Shown here in pieces: positions 10,604-23,848 of a DNA stretch of 64,000 nt; position 1 is the stretch's first letter; every line of letters begins with the position of its first letter. The notes under the pieces were generated by a model. The model was not told where the DNA came from, ran no database searches, and was given only the letters and a program-made list of their open reading frames with translations. A program made the position numbers and the translations under genes. Origin of the DNA: Garcia nutans (Eukaryota; Streptophyta; Magnoliopsida; Malpighiales; Euphorbiaceae); contig CANTUV010000035.1 in the NCBI GenBank assembly GCA_947685225.1, forward strand, positions 3,603,501 to 3,667,500, written 5' to 3'.

Positions 10604-12289
10604 TTAAATTATTTCTTCAAATGTTTTTGTTTTGCTCTCTTCTTTTACTTCTTCTTCTTCTACTTCGCCATCCCAATCAATAGAAATGAGCTCTTTTGCT
10701 CTATTTGCTTCCATTTCCCAATCTGTCCTCAACAAAACAGCCACCATAATAATGGCGCAAACAATTTGGGCTGATAGTAAGCCCAAACAGAGGCCCAACA
10801 AGCCCAAATCCATTACAAAGCCCATTAATATAGCAATCGGCAATCCAATACCATAAAAGGAGCCTAAATTTATATTTGCACCAAGAGTTGGCCGAGCACT
10901 GCCTCTAAGCACCCCACAACCCGTGGTTTGTGGGCAATTCCCCAACTCACAAAACCCAACCACCGGCATGGCTGAAGCTGTCAACGACAATATTGCTTTA
11001 TCTGTAGAGAAAATTTGTCCCCAAGAATGCCTCGTTGATGTCATGAATAACATAGCAATAAAACTCATGAAAATTGCACATGACAATGCAACAATTGAAG
11101 AAGTTTTGGCTTTGTTTGGTTGGTTTGCCCCTAATTCATTGCCTACTCGAGTTAACACTGCCAGGCTAAGAGCTGAAGGGAAAATATAAAGAAGCGAAGT
11201 TGCTTGTATTAAAATTCCCATTGTAGCAACTGCCTCTGCAGCGTTTGTTAAAAGTCCTGAAAGAACTACCATGAGTTCGTACCACCACCATTCTAAGCAA
11301 ACAGAGATGCAACTTGGAATCGCTAAACCCAGAATTGGTTTCCACTCATTGAAGCACTTTAGCGACCAGCCTTGCCAAGATTCTCGACAAATACCAGAGA
11401 AGCAAAGATAAAGCAAAAGAGTAACAAGAAGATTTAAGTCTGTTATAGTTACTGCCACTGCAATGCCTTGCATTCCAAGACTGAATTGGTAGACAAGAAT
11501 ATGGTTAATGGGGGCATGTAAAATTAGTGCAAAAGCTGCACTTAGCATTAAAGGAAGGGTTATGTTTTGAGTTCTTAGGTAGATTTTAAGTGGATTGATA
11601 AAAGATTGAAGAATTAGATCAGGAAGAGAGAATGCTAAATAAGTAGAAGCAATTGATGAGATTTCTGGGTCTTGGCCAAAAAATATAAGAAGAGGCTCAA
11701 CGTTTAACCATAAGATAGAAATAGGTAAGCAAGCTAAGGTGAGAATTGCGATTGTTCGTTGAAGGGTTTGGCTCATAATAGGCCATTGTTTTGCTCCGCA
11801 AGCTTGAGACGAAATAGCTTCCATGCCCATAGCAAGACCAGAAATAACAGAGTAACCGGAGATGTTAGCTATGCCAATGGAAAGAGACCCTCCAGCTAAT
11901 GTTTCTTTCCCTAATTTGCCCATGAAGAACATTGATATAGCAGACTTGCCATAGATGAGAAGCCCTGTAATGATCATAGGAAACGCTATGGTGTAAAGCT
12001 GTTTGATCTCATCAACAGCCTGAAAGAACAAAAAACAAAAAGAACAAAAGGCAGAGAGAATTAATTAAATAATTTTCTTTTATGCCAAAAACAGTAAAAA
12101 CAAGTGCAAAAACCATGGAAGAAAGTAGAAGAAACAAACCTGTGAAAGGGAAGGCCACCATTCTTGATATTGGCAATCAAGAAAACTTTGTTTATCCGAT
12201 AGCAGAGGCTCGGAACTTGAGTTTCTTGATTTTCCAGAGAAATAACTAGTCAACAGAGGAACAGAAACTGAACTTTCTTGATCATTCAT
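10604..12289 (-). CDS. MATE efflux transporter (DETOXIFICATION family), two exons
   Basis: Exon 1 (12289-12140, 50 codons) and exon 2 (12019-10604) join in phase 0 across a 120-bp GT-AG intron (CAG|GTTTG to TTTCAG|GCT), giving 521 residues. The N-terminal 50 residues are hydrophilic and Ser-rich and end WWPSLSQ. Then come about 12 hydrophobic segments in two MatE halves, with GMEAISSQACGAKQ in the first and GVLRGSARPTLGANINLGSFY in the second, both family landmarks. The C-terminal tail is acidic (DGEVEEEEVKEES). MATE proteins export organic cations, flavonoids, hormones or drugs by proton or sodium antiport. The EWWWYELMVVLSG segment and the WWPSLSQ entry resemble the plant DTX48-DTX56 clade, members of which affect hormone and disease traits; that placement is from memory. 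Substrate cannot be told. No frame damage is seen. Confidence 0.93.
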
Positions 12290-12445
12290 TTTAAAAGAAG
12301 ATCAAGATCAAGATTTAGCTCTTCAGCAGCTTCAGTGTATATTGCAACCTAAAAAGGAAAGAAAGAAAGAAAAAACAGGTATTATATTGAAGATATCTTG
12401 TGGGGTTTTTGTAAACATTCTTTTCTTCCTAGCTCAGTCTTTCAG

Positions 12446-12453
12446 CTTATATA
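12446..12453 (-). promoter_or_regulatory. Candidate TATA box of the MATE gene
   Basis: The minus strand reads TATATAAG about 157 bp upstream of the ATG at 12289. It is the best TATA-like match in this promoter and sits between the start codon and the GA-repeat tract upstream. Confidence 0.45.
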
Positions 12454-12496
12454 TACGATATACATTTTTATGCAAAATGTGAACAGAGAAAGATTA

Positions 12497-12518
12497 AGAG
12501 AGAGAGAGAGAGAGAGAG
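12497..12518. repeat. (AG)n tract upstream of the MATE gene
   Basis: Eleven uninterrupted AG dinucleotides (CT on the gene strand), about 45 bp upstream of the TATA-like site. GA/CT repeats near plant promoters can bind BBR/BPC (GAGA-binding) factors; that role is inferred here. A second CT-rich tract follows at 12580-12597. Confidence 0.8.
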
Positions 12519-12639
12519 GGCTCACTGTAGTCTCTGTTTCTCTTGCTCTAGAAGTCTACTTTTGTTATTTTTTTTGTTTTCTCTCCCTCTCTCTGAGTAT
12601 GACTAAAGGTTAGTTAGGGTTTGGTGGTGAAGAAGAGGA

Positions 12640-15600
12640 ATAGACGAGTGTGGGGAGGATAAGGCGGAGAGGTGGCCATGCGGGTGGTTCGTCCTTTTCT
12701 TCAAGATTTCGTCGGGACACTAAAAAACTATACTATAATTGAGAGGGAATACCTTACCCTATTAATGGACTTATCTATGGCAAATTCAAATTATGATTAA
12801 AAAAAACTCAGAAACATCCTTTAATTTTTTTTTAGCTTTTTTTAATTATGCAATTTTATTTATTTATTTATTTATATTTTTTTAAATTAATTTTTTGAGT
12901 AGAGTTATATAGAACCATAAAAATAATAAATTTTATTTTATTAAATTTTAATATAACTGTATATTTAATAATTAAACTTAAATTTTTTGTTAAATATGAA
13001 TAATCTTTTACTGAGTGACTCAGATATTAGATGCTTTTCCTTTTGCATTATTGGCAATGAAGAAAATTGAAAGAAGCATTCACTTGAAATTTTTTTGAAA
13101 ACAGTTGCTGGCAGCTCCTCCAAATGCCAAACGTGGAAAGCTGTCAACACATGCATGTCATCTTAAATACAGCCTTTGTTTCTGTATTTTTATGGCCCCA
13201 CTATACCCCACTATGCCCCACCTCCAAAACTAAAAAATAAAAGAATCTTTTTGCTTTTGTGGGTCCCTTGTTAAATATTTAGTAGGCCCGTAGTCCTTAG
13301 TTTGGTTGATACGATCACTGCGGGGATCTCTGGCAGTACTGTACCAAAGTGCTGCTTTCGTATTATTTTACATTATTGTTTAAACTATAGTAAAAAATTA
13401 TTAATTTTACAGTGAGTTTAATATGTTCATTCACAGAACATCTAAGAATGGTTTTTTCTTTTCTTTTCTTTTTTTTAAACAATTTAATTGTCTTGTTATT
13501 ATTTTTATATCAACTAGTTCTTTCTTTGAAAAACAAATTTATGAAACTATTATGAAACAATGATATAATTTTTTTTTGTATTTTATAATTTTATAATTAT
13601 AAATTGTATATTAAATTTATTTTTTATTTATAATAACTAAATTGAACAAATAATTGTCTATTTAAATTAAGATTTTTTATAAAATTATTAGGAAAATCAA
13701 AAGATTATAAAATATATCTGAATTTTTATTAGTTTACAAAATTTATTAGATTCCTATAATATATAAAATTTATCAAGAGTTTAGTACGTACATAATGTTA
13801 TGAGTTTATCATATATTTTTAAAAAATAATAAAAAAATTCTGAAAAAATATATAAAAAATTGATAAAAAATATATATATATATTTTAAATTACTATAAAA
13901 TTTTTAAAAAATAAAAATAGTCGTAATATTGCAAAGCTTTTTTTTTTTCTCTAGTGATAACATGAAATAATGGGCAAGCACATCTGTGATGCAGTTGGCA
14001 CGTGGCATTCGTTAGCCATGCAAAACTAAACAGATGATAACACATAATAGAGACAGCTAAAGCTGCAATGTATTTTCTTGGATCTATGGGTAATTCTTGG
14101 ATTGGGTGTAGCATAAAATTATAATAAAAGGTAGAAAAGAAAAAAAGAAAAAAGAAGAAGCAAAGTACAAATTATAAGACTATTTTTGTGCTTTTAAACT
14201 GCACACCGCACGCATGGCTTTGACTATCCCCACCACCATTTTTGCCATTTGCCACAAAACTCTACTTCATTGCCAAATTCAATCTTTCTTTTTCTTTTTT
14301 CATCAAAAAAAAAAATCTTTCTTTTTCTTTTCACATTTTGATTTCATGCAAAAATTACCTTTACGTTCATGCCCAACTGCCCAAAGATTTTATTTTTCAA
14401 CCTCATTATTAGTTTTTTAGATATTAGGAAAAAAATAATTAAAAAATCTGAAAATGTTTTTTTTAAGTGGAAAATTGAAAAGCATAAAGCAAAATGATAT
14501 AAAGTTAAGTGAAAAATCAAAGTGACAAGTAAGCCATTGATGATTAACAAGCAAAAATATTTTTTTATTAATTTAAATTTTATTATTATTATTATTAATG
14601 CCAAAAAAGATGACTATACATGCAGACTATAGAAAGTCACACTAATGTTAGGGTTTAAACTGTTTTTCTAGTTAAGAAAAAAATAATTTTAAGTGTTATT
14701 TATTTGTTTTAAAATCTTTGCGATGAAATTCATTAATAAACTTTATACTTTTTAATTAATATTTTTAACAAATTATTTTTCTCAACAACAATATCAAATG
14801 TACCATGAGGCTATTAAAAAGAGAAAGGAATTTCTTCAAAAATATATTAAAAAATAAAAATATTTTCAAAAATATTTATTTTTTCTTTTTTTTAAAATAA
14901 TTACTTTTTAATTTTTAATTTCAAAAATATCTCATATTCAACAGTAATATACATTTAATATATCAAATATATATATATAAATTATGCAACATTTAAAAAA
15001 AAGAAAAATAGCATATAATATAATTTTTTCAAAAAGAAATTGAGTTGTGAATGCGAATGCGAATGCAAATGCCAAACTGTGTCGAAATTAGAGTAAAATC
15101 GAAGTTGTTTTCATGAATCGATGATAAATCTATCATTTTTGTCCATGGCAGCATACTGTTTCAAGCAATGACGAATGATTCAATAAAGTGCCTATCATTG
15201 TTTTAAGATAAACTCCAAGGGTTTTTTTTTTTTATTTTTTCCTAAAAATACAAGTTCTAAAAATATCTTTGCAATTTCTTATGTTTTCTTTTTTTAAATT
15301 ATCTCGGCAATAATTGCTGCGAGTGGCAATAATCAACCAGTAGATGTTAATTAAAATTAGTACGACTAAACTACACATTCCTTTAGAAAAATACTTTTGC
15401 TAATTATTAGATTATAAAACCTTAGGTTGCCTAAAACCAATGCTCTTTTTTTTTAATAGGAGACGTTATATATGATCTAATTATTATTTTTTATTTTCCT
15501 TTTTAAAAATTGATAGATGCAATTTTTTTTAATTTATCTTAAATTATAATTATTTATTATTTCAATAAGTTAAGTAATATGTTAAATATCTATTATATTC

Positions 15601-18330
15601 ATGTTCAATGTTTACTTATTAAAAATATTTAATAGTAAATATTATATTAAAATAAATATAAATTTATATTTTAAAAAATATAAACAAGGGACCAGGACAA
15701 ATAGCACACACTACCGCAATATTATATTATATTATATTTCATATCTTTTCTTATAATTAATAGAAGATATAATAAGTATGGTGTAGGGCTAAGATATTTA
15801 ATTTTAGGTAAAAAGATAGTTAATTTTTATATAAAAAAAAGCAATATATTATTAAATATACAATGTATACAACATGACGAGTCAATTCTGTCTCTTTTCT
15901 TCCCTTCTATTAGACATGGCCTTCCTCTAATAAAATACTCTGCTAAAGTGAGGGGAAAATTTTTATTTTGCCCATTTAATTTAAATTAATTAAACTTATA
16001 AAGGTTCATTTTGCCCAAAATAGGCTGGCATTTTATGAGAATATTTCACACGACTTTCCAGCAGATATTTTAAACTCATATATATTAAATGCTACTGACC
16101 CACTGCTAGTCTCAATCCTTTTATTTGTTTGAATCTTTTAGAAAATTATCAGCAAAAATTATAAAATTTAACAGCATTTTTAAATTTATTATCAATTTAT
16201 AATTTTTATAATTTTATGATGAATTTATTATATATTTTTATAAAGTGATTAAGAAATCTATGATAAAATATACAAAAAAAAAATTTTAAAAAATCTCGTG
16301 AAGAGCATAATTTTCCCCATTAGTTTTCAAATTCCCACAGCTTTTCTTTTTCTTTTTAATTAATTTCTCTCAATTTTGGGGTTTATTCATGCCATATATT
16401 CACTTCCCAAACTGTATTTAGCAATGATTTCGTTGATTTGATTACAGCTATTTTTTTTTTTTTTGTCAAATTTTATCATGCCTGACAACTATGATAGTAT
16501 CTTCTCCATTTGGGGATATAGAATATCCATTTAGCAAGTGCCCTATGATTAAGATTTTTAAGTTGTTTTCTCAAAAAAAAAAAAAAGAAACACCATTTTA
16601 AATGTTATTAAATATTAGAATATGTTAAATTCATTTTAAAGTAAAAGTTTTGTAATTAATTTCATACTAAATAAAAGTTTTAAATATTGGAATATGTGAC
16701 ATTCATTTCAAGTAAATTATAAATGCAAATAAAGGAAGATTTTTTTTTTGTCAGAAGATAAAGGAAGACTTGTTCTAATTAAACAAGCTATTTATTACGC
16801 AAAAGAAATAGTTTTATATTGTCGGGTTTAGAATAGTTTGGCTAACCCAGAATTATGTAATTGAGCTAGGCCAGGGGGGCCATTTGTTAGGTCCTAAAGC
16901 AAGACTTACCAACTAAGGCTAAAAATTTTATTAAGCTGGTTGTCCTCCTCCTCTACACTAACATTAAACGTTTCACAGTAAATAAAAACGTGCTAGTGGG
17001 TCAGATCAAACTCACCGTTTCTGGCATCCTGAAATAGACATGAATTTCAACCAAAAAATCCACATCAAACAAGATTAAAACTTTGAATTCTAACAGAGAA
17101 TAACTTTCCTTCTGAAACTTGAACTGCAAAATTGTACTGGAACAATGACAGAATTTTGGGTATCCAGGAACATGAATCCAACTGATACCAATTAGTATCA
17201 CTGGCTGTCACTTGGTTCCACGGCTTAGTTCTGTTGCTAAGAGCATCTCATAGAGACAATTAATAAAAGCATCTCCAATAGAGAGGAAATTGAATCCCAC
17301 AAAAATACCACATAGGCATTTAGTGAAACTCAAATAAAAATATTATTTTTATGAAAAAATTATTAAAATTATTTATTTATATTTTTAATTTATATTTATT
17401 TATTTTAAATGGCAGCCCTTTACCAACTAGCCACTCTACCAAAGTGGGCTTGGACAGAAAAAAAAAAAAAAAAAAAAAGCACCCCCTAAGACAGCAGCAC
17501 CATTGATCTCAACAAAGTATATGACCTGGCCTGCATGATGAAGCTCGGAGTCCAGTTTGGGGAGCCGAGCCCCAGCACAGGGGCTGAGTTCAACACTCAC
17601 TTGTATAATAGCCATCCACAGCCTAGTTAAAAAAGACTATTGAACTATATATATATACAGAGAGAGAGCGAGAGAGTACCGGAAGAAATCGTATAATTCT
17701 TTTTGGTAACACCAAGAAATAGTTTCCAGAATAAATAATGGAGCCAATGTAAGAAACATGCTATTTTGACTACTATTTTCAATTGATTTTGTTCTTCTAA
17801 TAACATTATTATTATGATTGAATTTCTTTACGATAAAATGAAGCAAAAGATGTTTCCATTGCCTTTGACCTGCAAGAAATGAAATATGTATCCTAGTCAG
17901 CACCTCCTAAAAATGAATCTTATTAAATATGAAAATGCCCATTTTACAACTAAATTGAAAGCTGGTTTGACTACCAATTCAAAGCTGCTAACAACCAAAT
18001 TTTGTTTTTTATTTTTCTCTCTTCTCAGTTACCATATAGAACATGATGTTTCATAGGGAAGACCGGGATAAAACAAGCAGATAATCATGAAAATTCAGGC
18101 TGATAAAAATTTTCAATGTTTTTGCAACTACTCAGAGAATCTGAATCATACACGAGGACTTAAACTGTTGGAAAGTATATCAGAAGTCAAGTCTTATTTT
18201 GCTCTGCAGGCATTGCAGAAAACAAATCATCTTCATAAAATCTCCGAAATCTGCAGCATAAGAACATTCTTGTTATTCGCATATCAAGAATAAATGCATA
18301 TGAAAGCTTATTACTTTAGGAAAAAGAGGG
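12640..18330. other. AT-rich intergenic block without recognisable genes
   Basis: About 5.7 kb with no reading frame that shows family features on either strand. It holds many homopolymer tracts, for example A-runs near 16575 and 17459-17478 and (ATT)n near 14580. A stretch at 17240-17430 beginning with variants of gagcatctccaatagag has the look of a MITE terminus, but no partner end was defined. Short frames at 12965-13156, 13893-14114 and 17001-17903 were read and rejected. Confidence 0.4.
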
Positions 18331-21300
18331 GGGGGTGTAATTCAGTCGGTATGGAATGGAATCGCCTCTATTCCAATTCCATTCCAAAATATTTCGGTAT
18401 TTAGAATTTTATTACATACCAATCCAAATATTATTCAGACTTAAAAATTTCGTTCCATACCATTCCATTAAAATTCGGTATGGTATTCGGTAATTCCAAA
18501 ATTTTTCCATCAAAACTAAAATTAGAGTAGATTTAAAATAAATCTGAAAATGGAAACATTATATAAGTTTAAATTTCAAAGTAGCTAAATAAATTCATAA
18601 AATTATATCATTCAAGTTAAATTACTAAATAAGTACTTAATAATATTCTTTTTAAAAACAAATGCACTTAATAATTTAAGAAAAGCTTTTCATCTCAAGT
18701 AATCCTTTGAACCTCTATATCTTTCCAAAAAATTTCTTCACTGCATCATGGTAGTCTTGACAAATCTGAATATTGAAAAAAAAGAATAAATAAAAGGTTG
18801 TTAAAATTTGTATTAAATAAAATATTTAAATTAAAATTATGAAAATTATTATCTGTACCTTCCTCAAGTTGTTGAATATCTTCTTGTGATTCTTCATAAT
18901 TGATTGGAAATGGAGAAACACGAAGCCAATCTTGTGCACATATAAGAGCCTCCACGACTTTAGGACTCAAAGAACTTCTAAAATTATCAAGTATACGACC
19001 TCCAGCACTAAAAGCAGCTTCAGAAGCAACAGTAGAAACAGGAATGGCTAACACATCACGTGCCATCTCTGCAATTATTGGAAATCTAGAACCATTGTGC
19101 TTCCACCAAAGTAAAATATCAAATTCATTTACATCCTCAATGCAATCTTCTTCAAGATATCTATCTAACTCAGATTTGATATACCCTGTATTTTTCTCGC
19201 ATTTATGCTTATTGTATTTTTCTTTCATTATTTGTCTTATTTTTTGAGAAGGTTGAAAACTATCCACCATATCATTAGAATGCAGATTTATTTCAGTAAC
19301 TTGTGCCCCAACCTCATTTGTAGGTGAACCACCAGCACCCTTATACTCTTCAAACATGCAATTAATTGTCTCTCTTACTTTTTTAAGAATACTAGATAAG
19401 GTATAACAATCAAACAATTGATTAAGACCCCATTCTAATAAGCTCATTTTGAAGCGAGGATCAAGTACAACTGAAATAAAAATCATCATGTTCATTTTTT
19501 CAGGCTTTCCCCAATACTTGTAGTACTTATCTTTCATTTTTTTCAGCCATAAAACTCATGTTCAAATCAGAGCTATTATTCAACTCATTCAAAAAAGCAT
19601 CTACAGCAACCATCTCATGAAAAAAATTATTAGATGTGACATATAAAGAGCCAGAAACATGCAAAGTCAACTCATAAAAATTTTTTAAGAAAGTCACCAA
19701 CCTACCAACATTAACCCAATCATCATCAGAAGGCTTTTCACCCCCATCTCTATCTTTTAACTCACTTTCATAACGAGTATCCTCTAAGTCATACCTATCA
19801 AATGCCTTTTTAAACTTGTAAGCAGCATCCAACATCATATAGGTAGAATTCCATCTAGTAGAAACATCAAGACACAATAATTTTTTACTTTGAATTTTCT
19901 CCTCTAATGCACATTTTTTGAACTTTTCCAATCTAGATGGACATTGTTTCATATATTTTACAGCTTGTCGAACACGAAGAATTGATTCTTTTGCCTCATT
20001 CAATCCATCGCCAACCACTAAATTAATTATATAAGCCACACATCTCATGTGAAGAAAATCACTTTTCAAGACACTACCACCCCAAGTATTAAGTCTAGTT
20101 CTCATATAATTGATTGCTGTATCATTCGAACTTGCATTATCAACTGTGATAGTAAAAACTTTTTCAATGTCCCAATCTAATAAGCATCTCTCAATTGTTT
20201 TTCCAATTTTCTCACCCTTATGACTAGTAATTAGACAAAAATTTATAATTCGCTTTTGTAATTTCCAATTGTCATCAATATAATGTGCTGTGAGACACAT
20301 ATAATTGATTTGTTGTATAGAAGTCCATGTATCAGTTGTGAGACATATCCTCCTTTGGGGTAAGACTTTTTAAAGTTCTATCCTTGAATCACAATAAACT
20401 TGGTAGCAATCTTTAGCAACTGTTATTCGTGAAGGAACACGAAAAGAAGGATCCACAACACTAAAAAGATATTTAAAACCTTGTCCCTCAACACATTTAA
20501 AAGGAAGTTCATCCACAATTACCATGTATGATATAACCTTTCTCAAAGCAATTGGGTCCAAGCATGCTTGAAACTTTAGATTACTCACACCATCATTTTC
20601 TTTTGTGACACAAGGAAAGTTAAGTTGGAATTGCTTACGATCCTTAGGCCTAGTATATGGATATTTAGGACATCTGTCTAAATGTGCCAACAAACCGCTT
20701 GTGCCTAATAAGGAGGTGTTATATCCATATTGTAAATTACAATGTTTGCATTGAGCTACCATACCTTTTTTAGGATCATTTTTTTGAACAAAGTGGTTCC
20801 AAGCTACAGATCGAGGGGCCATCTTTTTTCTTTTTGTAGTAATCTCTTTAGAAGGAGCATTTGCTTCATTAGTAGGTTGAGGGTTCGCACCTTCTCCGTC
20901 TATGAGAATTGGTTCGCTATTTTCAGTCATCTGATATTGAAAAATATATATACATATATATATTCAGCAATACTCACAAAACATTTAATAACATAAAAGA
21001 AAAAAAACTATTACCAGTAACGTAAAAACAGTTTTTATTACAATATCATAATGGTTGTTACAACTTTGGAGGAAAAGCATAATATAATCCTATATATATA
21101 TATGGATCTAATGATTCTAAATAATATACTATACATATATAAACTGACGCTAGCAATAAAAGTTGATGATTGTGTCAAGAACCCTAACCTATATAAATAT
21201 AATCCCTAAGCCACCATTAGTTGTAAAGCAAATAAAATAATAATTATCATAGATTGTGCCAATAGGTAGGATGAAAAGCCAAGAAGAAAGAGTCAGTATT

Positions 21301-21725
21301 CTAACCTTTAGGATTTGTAGCAGACTAGCAGCTTTCCTGTGTTTTTTGTTTGTTATCGGTATTCACAAAGCAAAGCTGCCAAAGCAGGCAATGAATATAT
21401 ATTAAACGAATATATATTAAACCTAATAGGGTAGGGTTAATAAAATATTGTATAAAATTGAATTACATATTTTAATATTAATATTTAATGATTTTATTTA
21501 AATATGTATTATTAATTATATTATTAAAAATCTTATAATAAAATTTCGATATATGGAATGGAATTTGGAATTTCATTATAACATTCCATTCCATATTCCA
21601 TATTCCAAAATTTTAGAAAATACATTCCATTCCATATTCCACATTCCGAAATTCTAATCCAAATAACAATTTCGGTTTGGATTTCGGTTTAAATCGGTAA
21701 TATTCCAAACCAAGTTACACCCCTG
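18331..21725 (-). mobile_element. hAT-superfamily DNA transposon, 3.4 kb, transposase on minus strand
   Basis: The left end ggggtgtaattcagtcggta and the reverse complement of the right end (ggggtgtaacttggtttgga) form imperfect inverted termini of the CAGGGGTGTAA type common in plant hAT elements. Both subterminal regions (about 18360-18500 and 21545-21660) are packed with attccattcc/ggaatgg-type motifs and tcggt, as expected for transposase-binding repeats. The single internal gene has BED zinc finger, catalytic core and hAT C-terminal domains in the right order. G-runs blur both ends and I could not define a clean 8-bp target duplication. It lies at the truncated end of the helicase-C-like gene fragment (21806-22843). 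Confidence 0.88.
18746..20930 (-). pseudogene. hAT transposase, BED zinc finger type, one stop and one frameshift
   Basis: Translation starts MTENSEPIL at 20930. A BED-type finger (VAWNHFV, then CKHC and HLDRC) occupies residues about 40-90. The frame runs to a TAA at 20370-20372 where Lys would be expected (RIEL-stop-KVLPQRR) and continues in the same frame with the RNase-H-like core (TTDTWTS, TVDNASSND, HMRCVAYIINLVV, LDVSTRWNSTYMMLD). A run of seven A residues near 19535-19541 (expected six) shifts the frame between AEK and MKDKYYKYWG. The last part carries the dimerisation domain (DILLWWKHNGSRFP, VLAIPVSTVASEAAFSAGGR, about 18900-19120). A possible 3' intron starts at GGTACAG near 18857. 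With only two point lesions, this copy was probably active recently or is one of a live family. Confidence 0.88.
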
Positions 21726-21805
21726 GGGGGTTCAAAAAGTAAAGCAGTAGATTATGCAGTTAATGGCAGAAAAATTTGAGTCCTACGGAAAAAATAGGCA
21801 GTCAC

Positions 21806-22843
21806 CTTCTTCATTGGTAACTCATAATTAATCAGAACACGAGCTAAGCGACTCCCCTGAAGCAAGAAGTGGGAGGCATGCATCTGTCACAACTATCATA
21901 TGAGATTTATCCTCTTCTTTTCCAATTCCACTATCATCTCCTGAATGTGACTGAGCAGTGATATTCTGGTTCCATCTTGTTGTTGCTTGCCTAAATTGGT
22001 CCAGTACTGAGGCTCGTTCTGATTCAGCTAGGTCACAGTACTGGAATGAGTAACAACATTCCGAAGCTGTATTATCAAGCAATTACAATGCGAGGACAGT
22101 GATATCTACATACATTGATATATATTGATGACACATGATCTCCAAATAACTACCTCAAGAACAATAGAATTGAAACACACATCAAAGCCCGTAATATTCA
22201 AAGTGCTAAAACATATGAATATCATATCCTTTAACACAAGTTGCTGTTTCGAGAAAGTAAATTATTCAACCCTGAAATTGGAAGATCATATTTCTACAAG
22301 TGTAAAGATCCTGAAAGGAGTACTCTAACTGAATTGAAAACATGTCCCAACCAAAATAAATAAATAAATAAACCCTAAATTCAGTATACGTATATAGTAC
22401 CAGAGCAGCAAGAGAAATGTAAGGGAGGTTGGATACGGCGGAGCAGACTGCGTCGAGCACATCCCGAGTGCTACAGCATACCACCATCGGTAGCCCAGAG
22501 CGGCGTCCGGCCACCCCCAATAAGTCCACCAAAGTCTCCTGCAGATTAAGCGCGTTCAGTGAAACTCAATTTCTATTCAAACTAACCAAATTTAAAGGAA
22601 AGAAAATAAATGAAATATTGAAATATTTGTATTGAAATTTAACCATTTTGAGCTGGAGTCTGTCAACGGCGACATACAAAAGGGCGTTGTTGACTGCAGC
22701 TGAAAAAAATAAAAATTAATTTTTAAATAATAAAAGGAAAAACCAAAGTAAATTTAAAAAAAGAAAAGAAAATAAATAATTGGATGCCTGAAATGTGAAG
22801 GAGGAGAAGGAGAAGCGGCTTCAATTGCTTCCATTGCTGCCAT
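21806..22843 (-). pseudogene. Helicase-C-like gene fragment (eIF4A/DEAD-box relative), 3' end missing
   Basis: Exons read on the minus strand are: exon 1 from 22843 (MAAMEAIEAASPSPPSHF); exon 2 22699-22644 (AVNNALLYVAVDRLQLKM); exon 3 22538-22401 (ETLVDLLGVAGRRSGLPMVV, then CCSTRDVLDAVCSAVSNLPY); and exon 4 22040-21806 (YCDLAESERASVLDQFRQAT, ending VLINYELPMKK). This is the strand-exchange half of an SF2 helicase, as in a conserved plant protein annotated as DEAD-box or eIF4A-like. Exon 4 lacks two bases near 21845, so LASGESL shifts before ARVLINYE. The exon 1-2 junction has no GT donor in phase (only a GC at 22787-22786). The final exon (expected to begin ETY) was not found up to or beyond the hAT element. 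I read it as a truncated pseudogene. Confidence 0.7.
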
Positions 22844-22859
22844 CTCTTTCAAGAAGATA

Positions 22860-23047
22860 CAGGGAACTCTCGATACGTTCTTTATTGATATTTTAATTTA
22901 TTTAAGCGACGTCGTTTCAATTGAACACGTGTGCAGTATTTTTTTTCATTTTTGTGCCTTTTTTAATTTGTAAAAGCTTTTTCTTAATTAATTTCTTTTA
23001 CCATATTGTTCTTAATAATAAGATTGCAAAAAAATCTAATTCGCAAG
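22860..23047. other. Short AT-rich spacer
   Basis: Lies between the helicase-like fragment and the first LTR. It ends with the target-site sequence gcaag (23043-23047). Confidence 0.4.
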
Positions 23048-23465
23048 TGATGCTACTCTCCTCTTACCGAGCTTTATGGCTGGTCATCCTCACATCCGAG
23101 CTTTAAATAGCATGACTGATCTCAGTACCGGATTTTTTTTGTCCTACCGAGCTCCACATGTTCGACCGATACTCCCTTAATATAACAATTGTACGGTTCT
23201 GGCACACCCGCAAATTACGCTAATATCATATCAGAGGTTGTTTCCTCCCACTAATTATAAATAGGGATTACTCTCTTAGAGAAATAGTTTCTCTTTTCTC
23301 TTTTATCTCTCTTTACTATGAAGGATCGAGCTCTGACTTAGTTATCAAAGTCTGCCTCCGGGGATCCCGGTCCCTTATCTCTCTTGTCTTGCAGGTAGAA
23401 GAGCCATAACAGCAGCAGACCTAACCAGAGCCCGAGTTCGGACACCCGAGGTTGCCCCATTATTA
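23048..23465 (+). repeat. 5' LTR of retrotransposon 1
   Basis: Begins tgatgctactctcctctt and ends ...gttgccccattatta. It is followed by ttagcgcggtgagcg, which loosely resembles a tRNA-primer site of the TTGGCGCCGT type seen in Tat/Athila-like elements but is degenerate. A TATA-like motif lies near 23260. Confidence 0.8.
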
Positions 23466-23848
23466 TTAGCGCGGTGAGCGTAGACATGTTATTCTCTAGT
23501 AGAAGTGATAAACCTCAGGTACGTCCAAGGCTACTATAAGAAAAGCACTCTAACTATGCTTCACCTTTCACATTTCATATTATACCGCACTTTTATGCCT
23601 AATCTCGTACTATCCAGCCCGTTATAAAATGTAACATAATATTCTGCTTGTCAATTTCATTTTATTCAAATTGTCAAACTTTGTAGCACTTTTTCACGCA
23701 TTTATTTCATTTTATTCATAAATAGCGAACTTCATAATGGATGTGTATGTTATAGTGCACCTACACACCGAACTATTATAATGCAGTCTCCTACCAAGCA
23801 TTATAACACCCCCCTTAAGCGTGTCGAAAAATTTAGCCAAAATTAAAT

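Noticed and set aside
10583..11189. Plus-strand frames of 63-88 residues
   Set aside because: They are complement readings of the MATE exon, which has clear family motifs and codon structure.
12965..17903. Several 63-88-residue frames in the 12.6-18.3 kb block
   Set aside because: No domain, signal or conserved motif; chance frames in AT-rich DNA. One (17637-17903) was also checked as the missing last exon of the helicase-like gene and does not match.
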